Positions 7,823 through 16,000 of a stretch of 64,000 nucleotides of DNA are shown here, piece after piece. This stretch comes from SLST01 sp046538735 (lineage in GTDB: Bacteria > Spirochaetota > Spirochaetia > DSM-27196 > SLST01). The position numbers and the translations under genes are program-made. The notes beneath the pieces are model-generated. The model was not told where the DNA came from. It made no database searches and saw nothing but the letters and a program-made list of their open reading frames with translations. Where the stretch lies: positions 17,056-81,055 of the forward strand of contig JBKHII010000007.1 in the NCBI GenBank assembly GCA_046538735.1, read 5' to 3'. Numbering within the stretch: position 1 is the first letter of the stretch; each line of letters begins with the position of its first letter.

Positions 7823-7875
7823 CACGCCGCGCCGTGGCGTAGTGCCGCGGCGAGAACCAACTCACGGAGGATTAG

Positions 7876-8733
7876 ATGATCATCAATCACAACCTGAGCG
7901 CGATGTTCGCGCAGCGCGAGCGCGGAGTCGTTGTCGATCGACTCGACAACAACATCGAGAAGCTCTCGTCCGGTATGCGGATCAACCGCGCGGGCGACGA
8001 TCCGGCAGGACTTGCCGTCAGCGAGAAGATGCGGAGCCAGATTCGAGGCTTGAATCAGGCGTCCCGCAACGCGGCGGACGGCATATCGTTCATTCAAACT
8101 TCGGAAGGCTACCTGCAGGAAAGCCAGGACATCATGCAACGCATTCGCGAGCTCGCCGTCCAGGCATCCAACGGTATCTACAGTTCGGAAGACCGCATGC
8201 AGATCCAGGTCGAGATCTCCCAGCTCGTTGACGAGGTGGACCGCATCGCCAGTCATGCCCAGTTCAACGGCATGAACATGCTGACCGGCCGTTTCGCTCG
8301 CGATACCGGCGAGAACGTCGTCACGGCGAGCATGTGGTTCCACATCGGCGCAAACATGGACCAGCGTGAACAGGTCTACATCGGCACGATGACGGCCCGC
8401 GGCCTGGGCGTCCGTTTCGAGGACGACAGCATCGTCTCGCTGTCCACGCCTGAGGGCGCCAACCGAACGATCGGAATCGTGGATGCAGCTCTGCGAAAGG
8501 TGAACAAGCAGCGCGCCGACCTCGGTGCGTATCAGAACCGGCTCGAGCACGCGATTCGCGGCCTCGACGTTGGTGCTGAGAACCTGCAGGCATCCGAGGC
8601 CCGGATCAGAGACACCGACATGGCTCAGGAAATCGTCAAGTACACGACGAACCAGATCCTCCTGCAGAGCTCCAGTGCGATGCTCGCGCAGGCAAACACG
8701 ACGCCTCAGTCCGTATTGCAATTGCTGGGCTAA
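7876..8733 (+). CDS. flaB: Flagellin FlaB, first copy
   Basis: 285-residue core flagellin of the periplasmic filament. The conserved D0/D1 N-terminus (MIINHNLSAMFAQR, SSGMRINRAGDDPAGLAVSEKMR) and C-terminal helix (NTTPQSVLQLLG) are present, with a minimal variable centre, so there is no surface D2/D3 domain. The start follows ACGGAGG at a suitable distance. It is the first of two tandem flagellins followed by flaG and fliD. FliW would bind the protein and CsrA would bind its leader in the scheme known from Bacillus. Confidence 0.95.
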   Translation: MIINHNLSAMFAQRERGVVVDRLDNNIEKLSSGMRINRAGDDPAGLAVSEKMRSQIRGLNQASRNAADGISFIQTSEGYLQESQDIMQRIRELAVQASNGIYSSEDRMQIQVEISQLVDEVDRIASHAQFNGMNMLTGRFARDTGENVVTASMWFHIGANMDQREQVYIGTMTARGLGVRFEDDSIVSLSTPEGANRTIGIVDAALRKVNKQRADLGAYQNRLEHAIRGLDVGAENLQASEARIRDTDMAQEIVKYTTNQILLQSSSAMLAQANTTPQSVLQLLG

Positions 8734-8752
8734 GGTAGTATTCTTGAACGTG

Positions 8753-8777
8753 GCGGCGTCCCATTTTGGGGCGCCGC
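8753..8777 (+). terminator. Hairpin terminator after flagellin 1
   Basis: A 10-bp stem (GCGGCGTCCC/GGGGCGCCGC, one G-U pair) with an ATTTT loop starts 20 bases after the stop codon. The tract after it (GTCTTCGCTC) is only moderately U-rich, so it may act as partial terminator or 3'-end stabiliser. Confidence 0.6.
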
Positions 8778-8981
8778 GTCTTCGCTCCCGGCGTGGAGTT
8801 GCTTCGCGCGGGACTGATCTTTGAAAAAAACCCCCTTGATGCCCGGTTGGCTGACCGGTGCTGCTCGAGGTGGTGTCCCTGCGAGAAGAGTCAACTCATC
8901 GTAGATGAGCTGGTTCTTCCGAGAAGGCGCGACGAACGGAGCAGAAGGAGCGCGATTGACTTCTGAAGCGCCTGCAGGAAG

Positions 8982-9002
8982 TGAGGGCACGGATTGCCCT
9001 CA
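8982..9002 (+). promoter_or_regulatory. GGA-loop hairpin, candidate CsrA site (flagellin 2)
   Basis: An 8-bp perfect stem TGAGGGCA/TGCCCTCA closes a CGGAT loop 23 bases before the ATG. It matches the hairpin of flagellin 1, except that one A-U pair has become G-C and the stem is longer. The Shine-Dalgarno AAGGAGG (9014-9020) is a likely second GGA site. The remaining gap (8778-8981) shows a CTCATC/GATGAG inverted repeat at 8895-8909 but no promoter I can defend. Confidence 0.6.
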
Positions 9003-9025
9003 TGCGACACATCAAGGAGGGTCAT

Positions 9026-9880
9026 ATGATCATCAATCACAACACGAGTGCCGCATTCGCGTCGCGTACCTTGAATTTCCGTCAAGACAGGATTCAGGGC
9101 AGCATCGAGAAACTCTCGAGCGGAATGCGCATCAATCGTGCCGGGGATGACGCCTCTGGACTCGCCGTCAGTGAGAAGCTTCGGAGTCAGATTCGAGGTC
9201 TCAATCAGGCGGAACGAAACATCCAGAACGCGGTCAGCTTCATCCAGACGAGCGAGGGCTACCTGCAGAACACGCAGGACATCCTCCACCGGATTCGCGA
9301 GCTCTCGGTTCAGAGTGCCAACGGCATCTATACCGCAGAGGATCGCATGCAGATCCAGGTAGAGGTCTCGCAACTCGTCGACGAGGTGAACCGGATTGCT
9401 TCCCACGCTCAGTTCAACGGTATGAACATGCTGACCGGAGCCTTCGCGCGCGATTCGGCGACGGAACAGGTCATGCAGTTCCAGGTGGGAGCAAACATGG
9501 ACCAGAGCGAGCGAGTGTTTATCGGGACCATGACGGCCCGGGCGCTCGGCTTGGAGGACACGCAGGGCGAAGGCGGGATCGTATCGATCTCGACCCCGGA
9601 ACTCGCCAATCGAACGATTGGCGTCGTGGACACGGCGCTGCGCCAGGTAAACCGCCAGCGAGCCGATCTCGGTGCGTACCAGAATCGGTTTGAGATCGCC
9701 CAGGAGGGCGTCGCAGTCGCTGCGGAGAACCTTGCCGCCGCAGAGAGCCGTATCCGAGACACCGACATGGCCGGCCAGGTCGTTGATTTCGTGAGGGATC
9801 AGATCCTGGTTCAGGCCAACACGGCGATGCTCGCCCAGGCGAACACGCAGCCGCAGTCGGTTCTTCAGCTATTGGGTTAG
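9026..9880 (+). CDS. flaB: Flagellin FlaB, second copy
   Basis: 284-residue core flagellin, paralogous to the upstream copy. It shares the MIINHN start, the SSGMRINRAGDDASGLAVSE signature and the PQSVLQLLG end. Differences lie mostly in the centre and in residues 7-25. ATG 9026, not an upstream in-frame codon, is the start because AAGGAGG lies five bases before it and the MIINHN beginning is invariant. Spirochaete filaments are often built from several FlaB isoforms. Confidence 0.95.
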   Translation: MIINHNTSAAFASRTLNFRQDRIQGSIEKLSSGMRINRAGDDASGLAVSEKLRSQIRGLNQAERNIQNAVSFIQTSEGYLQNTQDILHRIRELSVQSANGIYTAEDRMQIQVEVSQLVDEVNRIASHAQFNGMNMLTGAFARDSATEQVMQFQVGANMDQSERVFIGTMTARALGLEDTQGEGGIVSISTPELANRTIGVVDTALRQVNRQRADLGAYQNRFEIAQEGVAVAAENLAAAESRIRDTDMAGQVVDFVRDQILVQANTAMLAQANTQPQSVLQLLG

Positions 9881-9974
9881 TACTGGGATTCGTCTCCGTT
9901 CGTGACAGCCGACCTCGAGGCAGCTGTGCACACCCCAAGAGATCACTGGACGTCATCTTTTGGGTATTCCGAGT

Positions 9975-10002
9975 CGGGAGAGGGTTCGCGCTCTCTCTCC
10001 CG
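9975..10002 (+). terminator. Hairpin terminator between flagellin 2 and flaG
   Basis: An 8-bp stem CGGGAGAG/CTCTCCCG with a 12-base loop is followed by CTCCCCTTT. A further 10-bp inverted repeat lies just upstream at 9934-9964 (CCCAAGAGAT/ATCTTTTGGG, one G-U pair). Together they probably lower readthrough from flagellin to flaG. Confidence 0.5.
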
Positions 10003-10018
10003 CTCCCCTTTAGACGCG

Positions 10019-10038
10019 ATCTTACACGGAGGTAAGAT
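10019..10038 (+). promoter_or_regulatory. GGA-loop hairpin overlapping the flaG ribosome-binding site
   Basis: A perfect 7-bp stem ATCTTAC/GTAAGAT encloses the loop ACGGAG, and the next base after the stem is the A of the ATG. The Shine-Dalgarno is partly in the loop and partly in the 3' stem. This is the geometry of a CsrA-repressed ribosome-binding site and shares CACGGA with both flagellin leaders. Confidence 0.65.
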
Positions 10039-10404
10039 ATGTCTATGGAGATTACTGGGATAGTCGGTCAGGGCGGCCCTCATCGATCGAATCCCGGGGA
10101 GTTCAGGGCGCAGCGCTCGCCAACACAGGCTGAGCAGACTGCTTTGCGAGCGGAACAGAATCTCTCATCCGTCGTGAACGAGACCATGGAAGTCGAGACG
10201 CTTGTCAAAGACCTTCAGATCGTCACGTCTGCCTTGGACAAGCGGCTGAAGTTCAGCATCAACCAGGAGCTCAATCAGATCGTCGTCAAGGTCATTGATC
10301 GCCAAACCGATAAGGTGATCAAGGAGCTTCCGCCTGAGGAGATTCAGCGGCTCCATGTCCGCATCCGCGAGGCGATCGGCCTGCTGATAGACGAGGAGAT
10401 CTAG
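10039..10404 (+). CDS. flaG: Flagellar protein FlaG
   Basis: 121 residues. The C-terminal domain has LKFSINQELNQIVVKVIDRQTDKVIKELPPEE, diagnostic of FlaG. The N-terminal 50 residues are polar and poorly conserved. FlaG proteins are encoded beside flagellin and fliD and influence filament length. The first ATG follows the GGAGG Shine-Dalgarno inside the hairpin described separately; ATG 10045 is possible but less well placed. Confidence 0.88.
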   Translation: MSMEITGIVGQGGPHRSNPGEFRAQRSPTQAEQTALRAEQNLSSVVNETMEVETLVKDLQIVTSALDKRLKFSINQELNQIVVKVIDRQTDKVIKELPPEEIQRLHVRIREAIGLLIDEEI

Positions 10405-10471
10405 CCGCGCCTGATATTCGCCCCGGGTCGCGCTACCCTTTCCAACGGCGGACGCGATACGGGAGGGATTC

Positions 10472-12487
10472 GTGTCAGACATCATGATTCCCGGAATCAC
10501 GAATTCCGGCCTCAACACAGACGGGATGGTGGAAGACATCATGGAGGCAGAGCGTGCCCCCGTCACCCGCATGGAAGACCGCATTGACAGCTACGAAGAG
10601 GAACGCGAAGCGTGGCTTGAGATCGGTCGGCGTGCGTCCAATCTGCAGGAAGCCGCCCGTCTTTTGTTCGGCTTCGAGAACCCCTTCAACGAGAGAATAG
10701 CCTCCTCCACGAACGAAGGCGTCCTCGTCGCCTCCGCCGAGCGCGCCGCACCCGAAGGAACCAGCCGCATCGCTGTTCACCAACTCGCCGAAGCCGACCG
10801 TTTCTTCTCGCGTAGCCTCCCGAGCGACTTCCAAGTCGCCGCCGGCCGCTACGGTTTTCGCGTCGGCGAGGAGGAGGAGTACTTCGCCTTCTCCGGGGGT
10901 TCACTCGAGTCGTTCGCGGAGGCGATCAACAGACGGGCCGGAGACGTAGTCGGTGCGCGCGTCGTACGCAATACGGCCGACTCGAAGACCATCCTGATCG
11001 AGGCGAACCGGACCGGCGCAGAGAATCAGCTCTCGTTCCTCGAGGACGCACGGTCGTTTGCGCTCGAGGCCGGCGTTCTCGAAGAGGTCCGTGACCAGGT
11101 CGTGCAGGCGCCGATCCAGGCGAGCACGGTCGACGGCACAACGGCAAGTTCCACGAGAACGGTGCAGGCGGGTACTCTCACCGTTGAACCGGAAGGACAG
11201 GCCACGGTTCGCCTTCCGGCGCCCGTCACGGACACCGAATCGCTCGTGATGGAGCTGGAGGTCGACGTTCGGAACCTCTCCGAGGAGTGGACCGCGCCCG
11301 AGCCGCCACCGGGACCAGAGATCCCGGACACGGGAAGCATCACGCTCGGCGACGTAACGATCGAGAATGCGCCGTCCGAGGTTCCGCTCCCGGGCTGGGA
11401 GCCACCGGAACCCCCGGAGGTGCGCGAGGATCCGTCGATCCTGTTTCTCAGCTCCTCGGGTCGCCGGATCGAGCTTCCGGCGCTCGCAGACACGGAGGGG
11501 TTCGAGACTGTCCGCGTGCCGCTCTCCCAGTTCGCGGACCGACTCGACGCGATCGAGGTGCGGAACAACAACACGCATCGCCGGGTCCGAGTCCGAAACA
11601 TCACGATATACGACCCCCGCACGCGGGGCGACGTGGCTCCGCTCAATCCGGTCAGCACCGCACGCGACGCGATCGTTGAAATTGAGGGCATCGAGGTGAT
11701 TCGCCCGACCAATGCGATCGACGATCTGATCGACGGTGTGACGCTCAACCTCCGCGGCACGAGCAGCGTACCGGTGGACGTGACGGTCGAACCCGATCGG
11801 GAGGCGGTTACCGACTCTCTGATCCAGTTCGTCTTCTACTACAACGAGCTCGTTCGCCATATCAACATCCTGACCCGGAGTGAAGAAGCAATCGTAGACG
11901 AGCTCACGAACCTGAACGACGACGAGCGCCAGGAGGCGCTCGAAGACCTGGGTCTGCTCCAGGGAAATCTCTCGCTGAACTCGCTCAAGTCGCGTCTCCA
12001 GACGATCATGATGAACGCCTACCCCACGGACGCGGGGACAGCGCTCGCGATGCTCGCGCAGATGGGCATCTCGACCAACGAGTCGGGTCCCGGAAGCGGC
12101 GTCAACTCGAGCAGACTGCGAGGGTACATGGAGATGAACCCCGCCGACGTGGAGACCGTCCTTCAGACGCGGTTCGCTTCCGCGCGTCAGCTCTTCGGAA
12201 GCGACTCGAACGGAGACCGAGCCGTGGATACCGGCGTCGCCTACGAGATCGACCGCAATCTTCGCCCGTACGTTCAGACCGACGGGCTCATTCCGCAGCG
12301 AACCGGGAACATCGAGCAATCGATTTCGGACACGCAGAATCGCATTGAACGCGAGAATGCGCGCCTGGAAGAGGTCGAAGCGCGGTATCGCGCGGAGTTC
12401 GCGCAGATGGAGGCGGCGATGCAGGAGATGAAGGAGAACCAGCGCGCTCTTCAGAACCTCCAGACGCAGTCGGGAGGGCAGCAATAG
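10472..12487 (+). CDS. fliD: Flagellar filament cap protein FliD
   Basis: 671-residue hook-associated protein 2. The N-terminal FliD domain (IPGITNSGLNTDGMVEDIMEAERAPVTRMEDRI) begins at residue 4, and the C-terminal FliD domain and coiled coil lie at about 430-660. FliD caps the growing filament and helps flagellin fold into place. The start is GTG with GGGAGGG upstream. The middle carries extra Pro/Glu-rich and beta-rich sequence (about 230-380), including a PEPPPGPEIP stretch, making it longer than many homologues. Confidence 0.92.
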   Translation: MSDIMIPGITNSGLNTDGMVEDIMEAERAPVTRMEDRIDSYEEEREAWLEIGRRASNLQEAARLLFGFENPFNERIASSTNEGVLVASAERAAPEGTSRIAVHQLAEADRFFSRSLPSDFQVAAGRYGFRVGEEEEYFAFSGGSLESFAEAINRRAGDVVGARVVRNTADSKTILIEANRTGAENQLSFLEDARSFALEAGVLEEVRDQVVQAPIQASTVDGTTASSTRTVQAGTLTVEPEGQATVRLPAPVTDTESLVMELEVDVRNLSEEWTAPEPPPGPEIPDTGSITLGDVTIENAPSEVPLPGWEPPEPPEVREDPSILFLSSSGRRIELPALADTEGFETVRVPLSQFADRLDAIEVRNNNTHRRVRVRNITIYDPRTRGDVAPLNPVSTARDAIVEIEGIEVIRPTNAIDDLIDGVTLNLRGTSSVPVDVTVEPDREAVTDSLIQFVFYYNELVRHINILTRSEEAIVDELTNLNDDERQEALEDLGLLQGNLSLNSLKSRLQTIMMNAYPTDAGTALAMLAQMGISTNESGPGSGVNSSRLRGYMEMNPADVETVLQTRFASARQLFGSDSNGDRAVDTGVAYEIDRNLRPYVQTDGLIPQRTGNIEQSISDTQNRIERENARLEEVEARYRAEFAQMEAAMQEMKENQRALQNLQTQSGGQQ

Positions 12488-12547
12488 ATGAACCGGGCGG
12501 CTCACGTGGCTTGGCTTTGCTGCCGAGACTAGGAGAGGGAGACGCAT

Positions 12548-13435
12548 ATGGAAATCCTCGTCAACCACGAGCCGCTGGACTTCAAGCTCGAGAACGAATC
12601 CTCGGTCGGCGAAATCGTTGACGGGCTCGCTCATTGGCTCAGCGCCGGCCGTTTCGCAATCACCGCGATTGACGTGAACGCCACGTCGTATGCGCTCCAC
12701 GACCGCGAATCGTGGGCCGACATCCAGATCGACGACGTGGACCGCCTTGCCGTGGAGGCGCTGCCGCTCACCGACGTGGATCACGCGACGCTCGTCGCGC
12801 TCGAGGAGTACTTCTCTATCCTCGCCGAGTGTCTGGAAACGCGGAATGAGCTGCCGCTCGGTGAGCTCGTACGGGAGCTCCCCTACGTTCGCGCCAGGCT
12901 CACGCAGTTCTTCCCTGCGCTCGCGTCCGAAGACGGCGAGACATCCGTTCTCCTCGACGATCGGCTGGAACAGGGGAAGATGCCCCACCCGGAAAACGCG
13001 CGATCGCTCTCGGCCGAGGTCAACGATATCCGGACCATCATCCGCAGCCGCGAACGCGAGTACCGCGAGCCGGCTCGCGAGCTCGCGCTTACGTTGGGAC
13101 ATCTCTCGGCTACCCGGCCCGCACTCATCGAGGTTCCGGTTCAGCTCCAGACCGGAAAAGAGCAGGAAGCCATGCAGACCGTAGTCACGCTCACGGAGCT
13201 CCTGACCCGGGTCGTGCGGCTCGTTCCGCTCGTGGAGCGATCCGAGGACGACGCCGACATCAACGTGGAGGGAGTAAGGCGCTTTGCCGAAGAGCTCCTT
13301 CCGCACCTGATTGAGCTCAAGGATGCGCTCGAGATCCAGGACACGGTCCTCATCGGTGACCTGCTTGAGTACGAGGTCGCGCCGCGGCTGGAAGCGCTCC
13401 ACCGGCTCCTGCCCGGGGGAACTCAGGAGCAATGA
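12548..13435 (+). CDS. Unknown protein of the fliD-PilZ locus
   Basis: 295 residues, acidic, without signal or membrane helix. An N-terminal alpha/beta region (MEILVNHEPLDFKLE) is followed by mostly helical sequence. I do not recognise a family. Treponema has an uncharacterised gene at the equivalent position after fliD, so it is probably a conserved spirochaete flagellar accessory protein. It has a GAGAGGGAGA Shine-Dalgarno and overlaps the next gene by four bases (ATGA), so the two are translationally coupled. Confidence 0.7.
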   Translation: MEILVNHEPLDFKLENESSVGEIVDGLAHWLSAGRFAITAIDVNATSYALHDRESWADIQIDDVDRLAVEALPLTDVDHATLVALEEYFSILAECLETRNELPLGELVRELPYVRARLTQFFPALASEDGETSVLLDDRLEQGKMPHPENARSLSAEVNDIRTIIRSREREYREPARELALTLGHLSATRPALIEVPVQLQTGKEQEAMQTVVTLTELLTRVVRLVPLVERSEDDADINVEGVRRFAEELLPHLIELKDALEIQDTVLIGDLLEYEVAPRLEALHRLLPGGTQEQ

Positions 13436-14523
13436 TTCCGGTCCTTCTGCAACAGGACATTCAGTTCTTTGCTCAGCCGGACCCCGCGCAGACACGAGTC
13501 GTCCTCATCGTATTCGGCCTCGTCGTCGCGTTCGGAGCCGTTGCTGCGTTTCTGAACAGCCGCGGCGGCAAATCCGGCGGCGGGCACCACGGCGGTCACG
13601 GCGGCGGACTGAATCGACGCGCGAAGAAACTCGGACTCAGCGCCGATCAGCGACGAGCGCTCAAGGAGCTCGTCCGTACCCTCGGACTCCAGAATCCGAG
13701 TCGTCTGCTGACGCACTCCGCGTATCTCAACCACGCGCTGAAGCGCAGGATCGAGCAGCTCGATCTCGCAAACGTGCCGGAAGCTGAACGCGAGAGACAG
13801 AAATCGCTGCTCTTCTCGGTGAAACGGACGATCCAGAACGCCACGGCGAACGTCAGAGTCCTTCCTTCCTCACGACACATCAAGGTCGGGCACACGGTGC
13901 GCGTACGCACTCCGGACGCGGAGGAGCATGAGCTCCTTGTCGCCTCGAACGTGCACAACGGGATCGGAATCGAGCTCCCTTACCAGCGACGCGGATCTCG
14001 GAATCAGTACAAGAAGGGTACCGAGCTGCGCGTCAGCTTCGTGGACGAAAACGACCGTCTCTACAGCTTTGGAACCCGCGTCATCGGCTACAACACGGCT
14101 CGCGGGGGCTCGGTGATGTTCGTGGAGCACGCCTCGAATATCCGCCAGACGCAGAAGCGGAAATCCCCGAGGCGCGAGTACGACAGACCGTGCTACTTCT
14201 ACCCCGTCACCGTCCTCACGACCGGCCGAGGTCGCAAACGCCGGACGCAGGCGTTCGTCAACAAGAACCGCCGTATCTTCGGTCGGTTCGAGGACTTGTC
14301 GGCCGGCGGATGTGCCATCAGGACGCAGGTGCCGCTTCCGAAGGGCGACATCCTGAAGATTGATTTCGAGAATGCGGACGGAACGCCAATCTCCGTCTAC
14401 GGGATGGTACGCGCGGTCGAACGCCAGCGCGCCAAGGGGCGCCTCATGCACATCAAGTTCACGCGCGTGTCGCGGAAGCACCTGAATCAGATCCAGAGCT
14501 ATGTGTACGGACTCACCGAGTGA
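13432..14523 (+). CDS. Membrane-anchored PilZ protein
   Basis: 363 residues. A single transmembrane helix at about 22-42 is followed by the short Gly/His linker GGGHHGGHGGG, a helical region to about 120, a beta-rich domain, and a C-terminal PilZ domain (about 240-360). The c-di-GMP motifs are in KSPRREYDRPC and EDLSAGGCAIRT. It probably reports c-di-GMP at the inner membrane, perhaps to the flagellar motor. A PilZ gene after fliD is also seen in Treponema. The His-rich linker might bind metal; this is speculative. Confidence 0.82.
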   Translation: MIPVLLQQDIQFFAQPDPAQTRVVLIVFGLVVAFGAVAAFLNSRGGKSGGGHHGGHGGGLNRRAKKLGLSADQRRALKELVRTLGLQNPSRLLTHSAYLNHALKRRIEQLDLANVPEAERERQKSLLFSVKRTIQNATANVRVLPSSRHIKVGHTVRVRTPDAEEHELLVASNVHNGIGIELPYQRRGSRNQYKKGTELRVSFVDENDRLYSFGTRVIGYNTARGGSVMFVEHASNIRQTQKRKSPRREYDRPCYFYPVTVLTTGRGRKRRTQAFVNKNRRIFGRFEDLSAGGCAIRTQVPLPKGDILKIDFENADGTPISVYGMVRAVERQRAKGRLMHIKFTRVSRKHLNQIQSYVYGLTE

Positions 14524-14535
14524 TTCCCGAATCGC

Positions 14536-14564
14536 TTGACCCGTGTCAACCCGTGAATTAGGCT
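14536..14564 (+). promoter_or_regulatory. Leaderless-type promoter before 14571-14834
   Basis: TTGACC (14536-14541), 17 bases, TAGGCT (14559-14564), then six bases to the ATG. The expected transcription start coincides with the A of the start codon. No Shine-Dalgarno is present. Confidence 0.45.
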
Positions 14565-14570
14565 TCTTCC

Positions 14571-14834
14571 ATGAAAGTAGTTGAGCTGACGAACGTCGTT
14601 CAGCGGGAGACTCCGCTGCACTACCGCAGGACGTTCACAGCCACCGCAGTATTCTCGCGCAATCACTCTCGACAGGAATCGAGCCGTGTGGAGTTCGTCC
14701 TTGAGCACTCTCCGCTCGGCAGCGTCGGTGTCAAGGTCAAGATCCTTGACGAAATCGACTACCCGCTCGTACCGGCGATCTCCGCGCTCAAGGCCCACAT
14801 CGCGAAACTCGAGCAGTCCGGGAATCTCCCCTGA
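14571..14834 (+). CDS. Small conserved-looking protein before tsaE
   Basis: 87 residues: MKVVELTNVVQRETPLHYRR then a beta-rich core (RVEFVLEHSPLGSVGVKVKIL) and a C-terminal helix. I do not know the family. It probably heads the operon with tsaE, which starts five bases after its stop, and has its own promoter with no visible leader. The length, normal codon use and strong start signal support a real gene. Confidence 0.65.
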   Translation: MKVVELTNVVQRETPLHYRRTFTATAVFSRNHSRQESSRVEFVLEHSPLGSVGVKVKILDEIDYPLVPAISALKAHIAKLEQSGNLP

Positions 14835-14839
14835 TCTTC

Positions 14840-15265
14840 GTGAGCTCATCGCCCGAACAGACGGCCGCGCTCGGCCGGCGAATCGCTTCGCGCCTGAATC
14901 CGGGCTCGATCCTCCTGCTGGACGGTCCCCTGGGCGCCGGGAAAACCGCGCTCGCGAAGGGGATCGCCGCAGGGCTCGGGGTCGGCGAGACCGTCACGAG
15001 CCCCACGTACACGATCGTCAGCGAGTATCGAGGGCGGTTGCCCCTCTACCATGTCGATCTCTACCGTATCTCGGACGAGGAGGAGTACCTGAACCTCGGA
15101 CTCGAGGAGCTCCTGTACGCCGACGGTGTATCGCTCGTGGAGTGGCCCGAACGCGCCGGCGCCCCCATACCCGGAGCCACCGCCACGCTCTCGATCCGGA
15201 TCCGCGAGGATGGACGGCGCGAGATTTGCGGTCCCGCGACGCTGCTCTCGGAGGAAGGAGCGTGA
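14840..15265 (+). CDS. tsaE: tRNA t6A biosynthesis ATPase TsaE
   Basis: 141-residue P-loop ATPase needed for N6-threonylcarbamoyl-adenosine at position 37 of ANN-reading tRNAs. Walker A GPLGAGKT is at residues 29-36. SPTYTIVSEY and the VSLVEWPE region are family hallmarks, and HVDLYRI carries the HxDxYR motif. The start is GTG. It overlaps tsaB by four bases (GTGA), so the two t6A genes are coupled. Confidence 0.93.
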   Translation: MSSSPEQTAALGRRIASRLNPGSILLLDGPLGAGKTALAKGIAAGLGVGETVTSPTYTIVSEYRGRLPLYHVDLYRISDEEEYLNLGLEELLYADGVSLVEWPERAGAPIPGATATLSIRIREDGRREICGPATLLSEEGA

Positions 15266-15996
15266 ACCACCTCGCGATCGATACGGCGACCGAGATACTC
15301 TCGGTCGCGCTGCGCGTTGGCTCCGAGGTCGGTCCCCCGGAGTCGGACCGGGCACGCCATCACCGCGACTACGTCGCGGTGCGCGACGTCGGACTCAAGC
15401 ACACCGAACGGCTGCTTCCGATCGTGGACGCGCTCCTCTCCGAGGCAGGGATCGCCGCTCGGCAACTGGACCTCGTATCGTGCACGCGGGGCCCGGGATC
15501 GTTCACGGGTCTGCGCATCGGCATGGCCACGGCCAAGGGGCTCGCGGCCGCGGTCGCCGGAGCGCACGATCTCGAGCGGCTGCCGCTCGTCTCGGTCTCC
15601 ACGCTCGACGCGATGGCGCGACGCATTCCCGAGGTCGGCACGATCGTGCTCCCCGTCATAGACGGCAAGAAAGGTCGTTTCTACGGCGCCGCCTACTTCG
15701 GCGGCACGCGACGCACGACCGACCTCGATCTACCGGTCGATCAGCTCCTGAGCCGCGCCCGGGAATCGGTGCCGGAGGCGACCCGGGTCATCGTCACCGG
15801 ACCGCATGCGGCCGCATTCGCAGAACGCGCAGGCTCGAACGACATGGTGGTGGATCCGGCCTGCCGCTGTGGCTGGGCCCACGTGCTGCTGAATGAGGCT
15901 CTTCTCAGGCTCGAGCGGGACGGGTTCGACTCGGACGGGCAGGGGCCGGACTACGCGCGCGGAAGCGACGCCGAGCCGGCTCGTTCCACGCCGTAG
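15262..15996 (+). CDS. tsaB: tRNA t6A biosynthesis protein TsaB
   Basis: 244-residue ASKHA-fold scaffold that pairs with TsaD in the threonylcarbamoyl-transfer complex. The N-terminal LAIDTATEILSVAL and the signature GPGSFTGLRIGMATAKGLA are clear. The start is GTG 15262 with GGAAGGAG directly upstream, overlapping the tsaE stop. A longer in-frame reading upstream runs through tsaE in another frame and is rejected. tsaD is not in the window. It converges on csrA with a gap of four bases. Confidence 0.92.
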   Translation: MNHLAIDTATEILSVALRVGSEVGPPESDRARHHRDYVAVRDVGLKHTERLLPIVDALLSEAGIAARQLDLVSCTRGPGSFTGLRIGMATAKGLAAAVAGAHDLERLPLVSVSTLDAMARRIPEVGTIVLPVIDGKKGRFYGAAYFGGTRRTTDLDLPVDQLLSRARESVPEATRVIVTGPHAAAFAERAGSNDMVVDPACRCGWAHVLLNEALLRLERDGFDSDGQGPDYARGSDAEPARSTP

Positions 15997-16000
15997 GGAC

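Larger units (their letters stand above)
7547..7875 (+). other. Long structured leader of the first flagellin gene
   Basis: This 329-base gap has no gene I can support. It holds a sigma-28-like site (7574-7601) and four inverted repeats: 7669-7686 (7-bp stem, TCTG loop), 7769-7789 (GCCCGG/CCGGGC), 7805-7822 (GGA loop) and 7825-7852 (CGCCGCG/CGCGGCG, 14-base loop). The flagellin Shine-Dalgarno is at 7864-7870. An AAGGAGGTG string, close to a perfect anti-16S match, sits at 7744-7752 but precedes only an out-of-frame GTG reading into the flagellin. Confidence 0.6.

Noticed and set aside
7731..8231. Open frame starting near AAGGAGGTG and overlapping flagellin 1
   Set aside because: Out of frame with an invariant flagellin and Arg-rich; kept only as a question about the leader, not as a gene.
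8778..8981. Separate sigma-28 promoter for flagellin 2
   Set aside because: TCCGAGAA at about 8927 and nearby TCAA were considered, but the spacing is far from the consensus, so no call was made.
10901..13495. 864-codon open frame on the minus strand opposite fliD and the next gene
   Set aside because: It is antisense to clearly conserved FliD; composition is Arg/Leu/Val-rich as expected from the complement of high-GC coding sequence, and no domain is recognisable.
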